Shown here in pieces: positions 8,614 to 15,863 of a stretch of 64,000 nucleotides of DNA. How positions within the stretch are numbered: the stretch's first letter is position 1; the number at the start of each line of letters is the position of its first letter. Location of the stretch: assembly GCA_000717735.1 (NCBI GenBank), contig JOBE01000002.1, positions 1-64,000 on the forward strand, written 5' to 3'. The stretch comes from Streptomyces griseoluteus. Its GTDB lineage: Bacteria; Actinomycetota; Actinomycetes; Streptomycetales; Streptomycetaceae. The position numbers and the translations under genes were made by a program. Below the pieces are notes generated by a model. That model searched no databases, was not told where the DNA came from, and was given only the letters and a program-made list of their open reading frames with translations.

Positions 8614-11091
8614 ATGGACGGTCGTGAACTACTGCGTTCGGTGAAGGTGTTCGGTTCGGTGCGGGGATGGCGGACGGTGCGGGCGGCGTGGCGGCAGCGC
8701 CGTACGGACGCGTGGGGGCTGCCGCCTAGGGGACCCGAGCGGGCCCGGGTGCCGGGGCTCGCGACGGGGGCCGAGGCCGCACCGGGTGGCGGGACCATCC
8801 GGTTCGCGCGGTCCTCGCTGCGGATCTGCGTGTCCTCGGGGGGCACCGTGTTCTGGGGGTGGGACGGGGTGGGGCCGCTTCCCTCGTACGCGTTGACGGG
8901 CGAGGCGCCCGACCCGGATCCTCGGGCCTCCCTCGAACCGGACACCGACGGCGGCTGGCGGATCGTGTCCGAACGGGTGACCGTGGCGGTCTCCCGGCAC
9001 GGGGCGGTCGAGGTCCGCACGCCGGGCGGCGTGATGCTGCGCCGCGACATGCCGCCGCGCTGGTGGGAGCCGGTGGCGGGCGAGACGCCGGCCGGTGGTC
9101 CGGGCGCCATGGCGGTCACGGCCGAGCCCGGTGGGCAGGTGGCGGGAACGCGTGCCGGTGAACAGGTGCCGGGAACGGGTGCCGGTGGGCAGGTGGCGGG
9201 AACGGGTGCCGGTGGGGCGCGCTGGGTGCAGCGCAGTGAGGTGCCGGCGGACGCGCGGTTCTTCGGCCTCGGCGGGCGGTCGGCGGGGCCGCGGCTGCGG
9301 GGCGGTTCGTACCGGCTGTGGAACACTGACCCGAAGGGGAGCTTCGGTCCCGGGGACGATCCCCTGTACCTGACGATGCCCGTCCAGTTCGTCGTCTCCG
9401 ACGCGGGGACCCACCTGGCGTTCCACGACAACTCCTGGGACGGCCGGGTCACCCTGGCTGAGGGCGAGGAAGGCGCGGGATCGGGGCACGACCGGCCGGG
9501 CACCAGCGAGGTCCGCATGGAGGGCGGGCCGCTGCGCTGCTGGGTGGTGGTCGGCACTCCCGCGCGCGTGCTCCACGGCTGGGCGGCACTGACGGGCGCT
9601 CCGGCGCTGCCGCCGGACTGGGCGCTCGGGCCGCAGCACGCGCGCTGGGGATTCGGCAGCGCGCGGGAGGTGCGCCGGGTCGTGGCCGGGTACCGGGAGC
9701 GGGATCTCCCGCTGTCCGCCGTACATCTGGACATCGACCACTACGACGCGCACCGGGTGTTCACGGTCGACCGTGAGCGGTTCCCCGATCTGCCGGGCCT
9801 CGCGGCGGAGTTGCGGGAGCAGGGCGTACGGCTCGTGTCGATCGTGGACCCGGCGGTGCACGCCGAACCGGGGAACGCCGTGTACGAAGCCGGTCGGGCC
9901 GCGGACGTCTTCGTCAGGGACCCGCGCGGCGGGGAGGTCCGCGGGGTGGTGTGGCCGGGCGAGTGCGCCTACCCGGACTTCACCGATCCGGCGGTACGGG
10001 AGTGGTGGGGCGGCCTGTACGAGGAACGGCTCCGGCAGGGCTTCGCCGGGGTGTGGCACGACATGAACGAGCCGGTCTCCTTCGCCCCGTTCGGGGACAT
10101 GACGCTGCCCCGCTCGGCACGGCACTCCCTGGAGGGCCGGGGAGGTGACCACCGGGAGGCGCACAACGTGTACGGGCTCGCGATGGCGCGCGCCGGGTAC
10201 GAGGGGCTGCTCCGGCTGCGTCCCGACGAGCGGCCGTTCCTCTTCTCACGCTCGGGCTGGGCGGGCATGCAGCGCTACGGGGGCACCTGGTCGGGCGACG
10301 TGTCGACGGGGTGGCCCGGGCTGCGGGCCTCGCTCGCCCTGGTCCTGGGGCTCGGACTGTGCGGAGTGCCGTACTCGGGGCCCGACGTCGGCGGCTTCGA
10401 CGGCAGCCCGACGCCGGAGCTCTTCCTGCGCTGGTACCAGCTGGGGGCGTGGCTTCCGCTGTTCCGTACGCACGCGGCGATCGACGCGGGGCGGCGCGAA
10501 CCATGGGAGTTCGGTCCTGAGGTCCTGGAGCACGCGCGCGTGGCGCTGGCCGAGCGGGAGCGGCTCCGGCCGTACTTCACGACTCTGGCCAGGCTGGCCC
10601 GGATGACGGGCGCGCCGTACGTGCGCCCTCTGTGGTGGGGGACGCCCGAGGACCGGGTGCTGCGCGACTGCGAGGACGCGTTCCTGCTCGGCGACGCGCT
10701 CCTCGTGGCGCCGGTCCTGACGCGGGGTGCCGACCAGCGGGCCGTACGGCTGCCGCGGGGACGCTGGTACGACACGACGACCGGGCAGGCGTACGAGGGG
10801 CCCGGGCAGGTGCTTCTCGACGCGCCGCTCTCCCGGATCCCGGTCCTGGCACGGGCGGGGGCGGTTCTCCCTGTGCGGGGCGAGGACGGCGAACTCGCCC
10901 TGGAGGTGTGGGCTCCCGCCGCGGGGCGGACGGGCGGCGGGCTCGTCGTACGGGACGCGGGGGACGGCTGGGAGACGGCCGAGATCGAGCGGTACCAGTC
11001 ACGGCTCGCGGACGGGCGGGTGGTCGTCGAGCGGGTGACGGACGGCGGGGTGGAAGCGGTGGGGCTGCCGGTGGTGGTGCGGGGGGTGTGA
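8614..11091 (+). CDS. GH31 family glycoside hydrolase (alpha-glucosidase-like)
   Basis: 825 aa. The (beta/alpha)8 catalytic domain carries the GH31 nucleophile motif WHDMNEP (Asp483) and the acid/base segment WSGDVSTGW (Asp562). It is preceded by an N-terminal galactose-mutarotase-like beta domain and followed by the usual C-terminal beta domains. Predicted to hydrolyse terminal alpha-glucosidic or alpha-xylosidic bonds. No signal peptide is seen, so it is probably cytosolic. An in-frame GTG at 8593 exists; the ATG at 8614 is preferred for its AGGG ribosome site. An unusual Gly/Ala/Thr-rich tandem repeat linker (bases 9124-9219) interrupts the N-terminal domain. Confidence 0.9.
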   Translation: MDGRELLRSVKVFGSVRGWRTVRAAWRQRRTDAWGLPPRGPERARVPGLATGAEAAPGGGTIRFARSSLRICVSSGGTVFWGWDGVGPLPSYALTGEAPDPDPRASLEPDTDGGWRIVSERVTVAVSRHGAVEVRTPGGVMLRRDMPPRWWEPVAGETPAGGPGAMAVTAEPGGQVAGTRAGEQVPGTGAGGQVAGTGAGGARWVQRSEVPADARFFGLGGRSAGPRLRGGSYRLWNTDPKGSFGPGDDPLYLTMPVQFVVSDAGTHLAFHDNSWDGRVTLAEGEEGAGSGHDRPGTSEVRMEGGPLRCWVVVGTPARVLHGWAALTGAPALPPDWALGPQHARWGFGSAREVRRVVAGYRERDLPLSAVHLDIDHYDAHRVFTVDRERFPDLPGLAAELREQGVRLVSIVDPAVHAEPGNAVYEAGRAADVFVRDPRGGEVRGVVWPGECAYPDFTDPAVREWWGGLYEERLRQGFAGVWHDMNEPVSFAPFGDMTLPRSARHSLEGRGGDHREAHNVYGLAMARAGYEGLLRLRPDERPFLFSRSGWAGMQRYGGTWSGDVSTGWPGLRASLALVLGLGLCGVPYSGPDVGGFDGSPTPELFLRWYQLGAWLPLFRTHAAIDAGRREPWEFGPEVLEHARVALAERERLRPYFTTLARLARMTGAPYVRPLWWGTPEDRVLRDCEDAFLLGDALLVAPVLTRGADQRAVRLPRGRWYDTTTGQAYEGPGQVLLDAPLSRIPVLARAGAVLPVRGEDGELALEVWAPAAGRTGGGLVVRDAGDGWETAEIERYQSRLADGRVVVERVTDGGVEAVGLPVVVRGV
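9124..9219 (+). repeat. Short tandem repeat inside the GH31 gene
   Basis: About three copies of a unit of roughly 30 bp built around ggtgggcaggtggcgggaac encode GGQVAGTRAG / GEQVPGTGAG / GGQVAGTGAG. It is in frame and looks like a slippage-prone linker between beta-strands of the N-terminal domain. Confidence 0.75.
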
Positions 11092-11126
11092 GAGGGGTGG
11101 ATCCAATCTCCCGTATCCGCAGGCCG

Positions 11127-11648
11127 TCACCGGTAGGCGCCGCCGAACCACTTGCGGACCGCCTCCGTGTGGAGGGGGAAGGCCAGTTCCACCGGGGCGT
11201 GGAGCACGTGGTGGCCGCTCGTCTCGTCCGTCGGGGCCGAGAGCGGGAGTCGGGTGGCCGGGCGGGCCGGGAGGAGGCCGAAGAGGAGGAGGTGGCCGGC
11301 CGGGGAGCTCATCGCGTCGGCGAGGCGGACCTCCTCGGCGGTGGCCGTGATGCCGGTCTCCTCGCGCAGTTCGCGGGCGACGGCGGCGCGCCAGTCCTCG
11401 CCGTGGTCGATGAAACCGCCGGGCAGGGCGACCCCGCCTCGCGCGGGTTCGATGGTGCGGGTGATGACCACGAGGCCCGTGCCCGCCGCTCCGTCCGTGA
11501 CGGGCAGCAGGGCGACGGCGACGGGCAGGGGGTTGCGGTAGGCGGTGTGGCCGCAGGACCGGCAGACGCGGGGCCAGCCGGCGTCGGCCGGGTGGGCGGC
11601 GCCGCAGCCGGAGCAGTGCGAGTCGGGGGAGCCCGTGGAGTCCTTCAC
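11127..11648 (-). CDS. Nudix hydrolase with N-terminal zinc ribbon
   Basis: 173 aa. Four cysteines in a CSGC...CRSC pattern (residues about 12-32) form a zinc ribbon like that of NudC-type proteins. A Nudix domain follows with the box G-G-F-I-D-x-G-E...RELREETGI at about residues 77-99. It is expected to cleave nucleoside diphosphate derivatives or related pyrophosphates; substrate is not predictable. GTG start with a weak ribosome site. Its end lies 35 bp from the convergent GH31 gene, and its start is divergent from the dipeptidase gene. Confidence 0.88.
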   Translation of the reverse strand: MKDSTGSPDSHCSGCGAAHPADAGWPRVCRSCGHTAYRNPLPVAVALLPVTDGAAGTGLVVITRTIEPARGGVALPGGFIDHGEDWRAAVARELREETGITATAEEVRLADAMSSPAGHLLLFGLLPARPATRLPLSAPTDETSGHHVLHAPVELAFPLHTEAVRKWFGGAYR

Positions 11649-11707
11649 ACGCTCGACCGTATGCGATCACCCTTTCCCGGCGCTGCCGGAACTGATAGAC
11701 GGTGCGC

Positions 11708-12529
11708 ATGACAGGACTTGCTTCCGCCATCCGTACCCTCGCCGTCACGGCCGCGACCGGGCTGCTCGCCGTCACGGGCGCCGCGGTCGCCCCCGCTCCC
11801 CCGGCGTCGGCCGCGCCGGAGCCGAAGGCCCCGCCGGAGTTCGTGTCGCTCGCCTCCGTGGACCGGACGATCGTCCAGGAGATGCGCTACACGACGGCGC
11901 ACAACTTCGTGGGCGAGCCGATCGACGGCTACCGGCAGCCGTTGTGCATCCTGACCCGGCCGGCCGCCGAGGCGCTGCACCGCGCTCAGCTGCGTCTGCT
12001 GGCCAGGGGCTACACGCTGAAGGTGTACGACTGCTACCGGCCGCAGCGAGCAGTGGACCACTTCGTGCGCTGGGCGAAGGACCTGGCGGACGAGCGGATG
12101 AAGAAGGAGTTCTATCCGGACGTCGACAAGTCGAGGTTGTTCGCGGACGGTTACATCGCGGAGAAGTCGGGGCACAGCCGGGGCTCGACGGTGGACCTGA
12201 CGATCGTGCGACTGCCGGCCCTCCCCACGCGCGCGTACGTGCCGGGCGAGAAACTGGTGGAGTGCTACGCCCCGCAGGAGGAACGGTTCCCCGACAACTC
12301 CGTGGACATGGGGACGGGGTACGACTGCTTCGACACGCTCTCGCACACCGACGACCCGCGGATCCAGGGGGCGCAGCGGGCCAACCGGCAGCTGCTCAAG
12401 GGGGTGCTCGCCGAGCAGGGGTTCGTGAACCTGCCCGAGGAGTGGTGGCACTTCACCTTCAAGCCGGAGCCGTTCCCGAGCACGTTCTTCGACTTCCCGG
12501 TGGCGCGGAGGTCGGTGGCCGGACATTGA
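11708..12529 (+). CDS. Secreted D-alanyl-D-alanine dipeptidase (VanX-like, M15D)
   Basis: 273 aa with a Sec signal peptide (hydrophobic stretch about residues 8-30, likely cut after PPASA). The mature domain has the peptidase M15D zinc motifs: SGHSRGSTVD supplies the His and Asp ligands and EEWWHF the catalytic Glu and third ligand His. A YRPQRAV segment matches the conserved arginine region. Predicted to split D-Ala-D-Ala outside the membrane, in peptidoglycan turnover. Unlike resistance VanX it is exported and has no vanHA neighbours, so a vancomycin role is unlikely. A GTG six bases upstream is an alternative start. Confidence 0.85.
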   Translation: MTGLASAIRTLAVTAATGLLAVTGAAVAPAPPASAAPEPKAPPEFVSLASVDRTIVQEMRYTTAHNFVGEPIDGYRQPLCILTRPAAEALHRAQLRLLARGYTLKVYDCYRPQRAVDHFVRWAKDLADERMKKEFYPDVDKSRLFADGYIAEKSGHSRGSTVDLTIVRLPALPTRAYVPGEKLVECYAPQEERFPDNSVDMGTGYDCFDTLSHTDDPRIQGAQRANRQLLKGVLAEQGFVNLPEEWWHFTFKPEPFPSTFFDFPVARRSVAGH

Positions 12530-12562
12530 GCCCTTCTCAGTACCGGCCTCCCGTGGCACACT

Positions 12563-12579
12563 TCTGACGCTTCGTCAGA
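12563..12579. promoter_or_regulatory. Palindromic operator upstream of the DUF35-thiolase operon (TetR-type)
   Basis: TCTGACGCTTCGTCAGA is a perfect 7-3-7 inverted repeat ending 18 bp before the DUF35 start codon. The same half-site and spacing occur at 54575-54589. The form is typical of TetR-family operators, but no TetR gene is in the window. Confidence 0.65.
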
Positions 12580-12597
12580 TGACGGGAGGGCAGCTCG

Positions 12598-13062
12598 ATG
12601 ACACGGACCCGCAGGCCGGTGGTGGCCGGATGGTTCACCGACGACACCGTGCCGGAGGCGGAGTTCCGGCTGCTCGGGACCCGTTGCACGGCCTGCGCGT
12701 CGGTCTTCTTCCCGCGTGAGGACGACTGGTGCCGGAATCCCGGCTGCCCGGGTGGCGGCACGCTCGCCGAGGTGCCGCTGTCGCCGCGCGGCCGGGTCTG
12801 GTCGTACACCGACGGGAGGTACCGTCCGCCCGCCCCGTACGTCTCCGATCCGGACGTGCCCTGGGAGCCGTACACCCTCGTCGCCGTCGAGCTGGCGGCC
12901 GAGGCGATGGTGGTCCTAGGGCAGGCCGCGCCCGGGGTGACCACGGACGAGCTCGCCGTCGGGGCGGAGGTCGAGGTGGTGCCCGGGGTCCTGAACGAGG
13001 ACGACCGGCACACCTGGACCACCTGGCACTGGCGGCCCGTCGCGCGGGAGGAGCGGTCGTGA
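12598..13062 (+). CDS. Zn-ribbon/OB-fold protein (DUF35, acyl-CoA-associated)
   Basis: 154 aa. The N-terminal rubredoxin-like zinc ribbon has CTAC...CRNPGC spacing (residues about 29-54) and is followed by an OB-fold (DUF35_N/OB_aCoA_assoc type). Such proteins pair with SCP-x-type thiolases and bind the acyl-CoA or hold the thiolase-like partner, as ChsH2-DUF35 does with the aldolase Ltp2 in steroid side-chain breakdown. ATG preceded by GGGAGG. It overlaps the next gene by 4 nt (GTGA), so the two products are made in coupled amounts. A palindromic operator lies just upstream. Confidence 0.88.
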   Translation: MTRTRRPVVAGWFTDDTVPEAEFRLLGTRCTACASVFFPREDDWCRNPGCPGGGTLAEVPLSPRGRVWSYTDGRYRPPAPYVSDPDVPWEPYTLVAVELAAEAMVVLGQAAPGVTTDELAVGAEVEVVPGVLNEDDRHTWTTWHWRPVAREERS

Positions 13063-14246
13063 ACGACATCGCCGTCCTCGGAGCCGGGATGCACCCCTGG
13101 GGCAAGTGGGGGCGGAGCTTCGTCTCCTACGGGACGGCCGCCGCCCGCGCCGCGCTCGCCGACGCCGGACTGGAGTGGAGCGACGTCGGGTCGATCGTCG
13201 GCGCCGACACCATGCGGTGCGGATACCCGGGGTACGTGGCGGGGGCGACGTTCGCCCAGGCCCTCGGGTGGCAGGGCGCGCGGGTCACCAGCGTCTACGC
13301 CGCCTGTGCCTCGGGCGCGCAGGCGATCGGGACCGCGCGGGCCCAGATCCTGGCCGGCCTCGCGGACGTGGTCCTGGTCGTCGGCGCGGATGCGACGCCG
13401 AAGGGGTTCTTCGCGCCGGCCGGCGGCGAACGCCCCGACGATCCGGACTGGCTGCGGTTCCGGGTGCTCGGGGCGACCAATCCCGCGTACTTCGCGCTCT
13501 ACGCACGCCGCCGGATGGCCCTGTACGGCGACACCGCGGAGGACTTCGCCCTGGTGAAGGTCAAGAACGCGAAGGCCGGTGCGCTCAACCCGCTGGCCCG
13601 GTACCGGAAGCCGGTGACCGCCGAGGAGGTCGAGGCCTCCGCCGTCGTCGCCGATCCGCTGCGGCTCCTCGACATCTGCGCCACCTCGGACGGGGGCGCC
13701 GCGCTCGTCCTGTCCAGCATGGAGTTCGCGCGCCGCCACGGGCACGCCGACCCGGTGCGGGTCCGGGCCGTGTCGACGGTCTCCCCCACCTACCCGAAGG
13801 CGGTCCTCGACCTTCCCGACATCGCGACGGACTCGGCGGCGGCCGTCGGCCCGGCCGCCCGCACCTTCCGCGCGTCCATCGCCCGCGCCGCCTACGAGGA
13901 GGCGGGGATCGGGCCCGACGACCTCTCACTCGCGGAGGTGTACGACCTGTCGACCGCCCTGGAACTGGAGTGGTACGAGGACATCGGCCTGTGCGCCGCG
14001 GGCGAGGGAACCAAGCTGCTGCGGGACGGGACGACGGCCCTCGGCGGGCGCCTGCCGGTCAACACCAGCGGCGGCCTCGCCTCCTTCGGGGAGGCGGTGC
14101 CCGCCCAGGCGATCGCCCAGGTCTGCGAGCTGACCTGGCAGCTGCGGGGTACGGCGGGCGGACGGCAGGTGCCCGGCGCGCGGGTCGGCATCACCGCCAA
14201 CCAGGGCCTGTTCGGGCACGGGTCGGCGGTGGTGGCGGTGCGCTGA
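13059..14246 (+). CDS. Thiolase-like protein (lipid-transfer/SCP-x thiolase family)
   Basis: 395 aa, thiolase fold. The N-terminal half holds YAACASGAQA with the expected nucleophile cysteine, the middle CATSDGGAALVL, and the C-terminal half NTSGGLASFGEAVPA and NQGLFGHGS. It belongs with non-specific lipid-transfer or SCP-x-type thiolases and Ltp2-like retro-aldolases rather than biosynthetic acetoacetyl-CoA thiolases, because it is coupled to a DUF35 gene and lacks a second catalytic Cys in a classic CxG motif. Role: probably cleavage of beta-keto or beta-hydroxy acyl-CoA from branched or steroid-like chains. GTG start overlapping the DUF35 stop. Confidence 0.82.
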   Translation: MNDIAVLGAGMHPWGKWGRSFVSYGTAAARAALADAGLEWSDVGSIVGADTMRCGYPGYVAGATFAQALGWQGARVTSVYAACASGAQAIGTARAQILAGLADVVLVVGADATPKGFFAPAGGERPDDPDWLRFRVLGATNPAYFALYARRRMALYGDTAEDFALVKVKNAKAGALNPLARYRKPVTAEEVEASAVVADPLRLLDICATSDGGAALVLSSMEFARRHGHADPVRVRAVSTVSPTYPKAVLDLPDIATDSAAAVGPAARTFRASIARAAYEEAGIGPDDLSLAEVYDLSTALELEWYEDIGLCAAGEGTKLLRDGTTALGGRLPVNTSGGLASFGEAVPAQAIAQVCELTWQLRGTAGGRQVPGARVGITANQGLFGHGSAVVAVR

Positions 14247-14275
14247 GGGCCCGCCCGGGAGGGGCGGGCCCTCAG
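14243..14275. terminator. Bidirectional terminator
   Basis: The hairpin CTGAGGGCCCGCCC / GGGCGGGCCCTCAG begins at the thiolase stop codon and faces the convergent conservon GTPase gene. Confidence 0.8.
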
Positions 14276-14289
14276 GGCCTCTCGTCTGG

Positions 14290-14895
14290 TCAGGGGGCGA
14301 CCGTCGAATGGCTCTGGTCCGCGAGGACGAGGGCGTGCTGGACGACGGCCACGAGGACGTTCTTCACGGACTCGCGGTCCCGGGCGTCGCACATCACGAG
14401 CTCCACCTCGGGGTCCAGGTCGAGTGCCCCGCGCACGCTCTCCGCGGGGAAGCGCTGTGCGCCCTCGAAGCAGTTGACGGCCACCGTGAACGGGATGCCG
14501 CGCCGCTCGAAGTAGTCGATGGCCGCGAAGCTGTCCTCCAGACGGCGGGTGTCCGCGAGGACGACCGCGCCGAGCGCGCCCTGTGCCAGTTCGTCCCAGA
14601 GGAACCAGAAACGGTCCTGGCCGGGGGTGCCGAACAAGTACAGGACGAGGTCCTCGCGGAGGGTGATCCGGCCGAAGTCCATGGCGACCGTGGTGGTCTT
14701 CTTGGCCTCGACACCGTGCAGGTCGTCGACGGGCCGCCCCGCCTCGCTGAGGATCTCCTCCGTCCGCAGGGGCCTGATCTCGCTGACCGCGCCCACCAGC
14801 GTCGTCTTGCCGACCCCGAACCCGCCCGCGACGAGGATCTTCAGGGTCACCGGCTCGACGTACTGCTTCTTGCGGCTAGAGCGCCCGAAGGCCAT
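14290..14895 (-). CDS. cvnD: Conservon GTP-binding protein (CvnD-type)
   Basis: 201-aa small GTPase of the Streptomyces conservon family. Walker A GGFGVGKTT lies near residue 25, a switch region follows, then FGTPGQDRF (DxxG-like) near residue 89 and an NCFEGA guanine-specificity-like motif near 140. It acts at the membrane downstream of a CvnA sensor, in a heteromeric complex likened to a eukaryotic G-protein-coupled system. It is the last gene of the operon and overlaps the DUF742 gene by 20 nt. Conservon number cannot be assigned from sequence alone. Confidence 0.9.
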   Translation of the reverse strand: MAFGRSSRKKQYVEPVTLKILVAGGFGVGKTTLVGAVSEIRPLRTEEILSEAGRPVDDLHGVEAKKTTTVAMDFGRITLREDLVLYLFGTPGQDRFWFLWDELAQGALGAVVLADTRRLEDSFAAIDYFERRGIPFTVAVNCFEGAQRFPAESVRGALDLDPEVELVMCDARDRESVKNVLVAVVQHALVLADQSHSTVAP

Positions 14896-15406
14896 TGATC
14901 ACCTCGCGGAGAATGCTCACGTCCGGCAGCTCGGCCGGCGGAACGGGGCGGGTCACGTGGACGAGTTCGTCCTCGACGAGGTCGCCGACGAGCACCCGGA
15001 CCACCCCGACGGGGAGGTCGAGTCCTGCGGCGAGCTCGGCGATCGACTGGGGCTGCTCGAAGCAGCGCTCGACGATCTCCACGTGCTCGGGGGAGAGCGT
15101 CTGGTCCCGGCCGGGATCGTCGGCGGCGGGTTCGGGTACGACCAGCGCGATGAGGTCGAGCCGGTGGCGGGTGGCGGCGCTCGTCCGGCCGCGGGTCATC
15201 GCGTACGGACGGACCACCGGACCGGCCTCGTCGTCGAACCAGTGGGGGTGGTCCGGGGTCGTCGGACCGTCCTGCTTCGCCCCGTACGGTTCGTAGGCCG
15301 CGTACGGCTCGTTCGACCCGTACGGCTCGCTCGACCCGTACGACTCGTCCGGCCGGCTCGGCCCGTCGGGTCCGTTCAGCTGGTTCCGCTCGGCTGCGTC
15401 ACTCAT
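14876..15406 (-). CDS. cvnC: Conservon DUF742 protein (CvnC-type)
   Basis: 176 aa. The C-terminal DUF742 domain (residues about 65-176, a winged-helix-like module with VRPYAMTRGRT at its start) is preceded by a low-complexity N-terminus with imperfect repeats EPYGS/EPYAAYEPYG. In conservons this protein associates with the sensor kinase and the GTPase. The third gene in the cluster: 10 bp after the roadblock gene and overlapping the GTPase gene by 20 nt. The Tyr/Pro/Gly-rich tail is probably disordered and lineage-specific. Confidence 0.9.
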   Translation of the reverse strand: MSDAAERNQLNGPDGPSRPDESYGSSEPYGSNEPYAAYEPYGAKQDGPTTPDHPHWFDDEAGPVVRPYAMTRGRTSAATRHRLDLIALVVPEPAADDPGRDQTLSPEHVEIVERCFEQPQSIAELAAGLDLPVGVVRVLVGDLVEDELVHVTRPVPPAELPDVSILREVINGLRAL

Positions 15407-15416
15407 GCCGTCCCGC

Positions 15417-15863
15417 TCACCCTCCCGAGGGACCGGTCCGGGGGGCCGTCGCGAGGTGGGCCCCGACCCGCTTCACCATCAGCGTCATCTCGTAGGCGAC
15501 CTGACCGACATCGGAGTCGGCGTCCGCGAGCACCGCGAGGCAGCTGCCGTCGCCGGCGGCCGTGACGAAGAGGAAGGCGTCCTCCAGCTCGACGACCGTC
15601 TGGCGGACCTTGCCCGCCTCGAAGTGGCGGCCGACGCCCTTGGCGAGGCTGTGGAAGCCGGAGGCCACGGCGGCCAGGTGTTCGCCGTCCTCCCGGGACA
15701 GGTCCTGGGAGGCACCGGTGGGGAGGCCGTCGCTGGAGAGCACCAGGGCCTTGCGGATGGACCCGACGCGCTGGACGAGTTCGTCGAGGAGCCAGTTCAG
15801 CTCGCCGTTTCCGTGGCCGTGGCCGGAGGTGGTGCTGGGTGCTGCGGCGTTCGGTGCGGTCAT
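15417..15863 (-). CDS. cvnB: Conservon roadblock/LC7 protein (CvnB-type)
   Basis: 148 aa, a single roadblock/LC7 domain (about residues 20-135) beginning with ELNWLLDELVQRVGSIRKALVLSSDG. These proteins resemble MglB and act as regulators or GAP-like partners of the small GTPase encoded two genes downstream. The ATG overlaps the stop of the kinase gene by 4 nt (ATGA, 15860-15863), so translation is coupled. Confidence 0.92.
   Translation of the reverse strand: MTAPNAAAPSTTSGHGHGNGELNWLLDELVQRVGSIRKALVLSSDGLPTGASQDLSREDGEHLAAVASGFHSLAKGVGRHFEAGKVRQTVVELEDAFLFVTAAGDGSCLAVLADADSDVGQVAYEMTLMVKRVGAHLATAPRTGPSGG

Noticed and set aside
9124-9219. Repeat in the GH31 gene as a CRISPR or mobile element
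   Set aside because: In-frame coding repeat with no spacers or transposase features.
11708-12529. The VanX-like dipeptidase as vancomycin resistance
   Set aside because: It has a signal peptide and no vanH/vanA/vanRS neighbours; a wall-turnover role is likelier.
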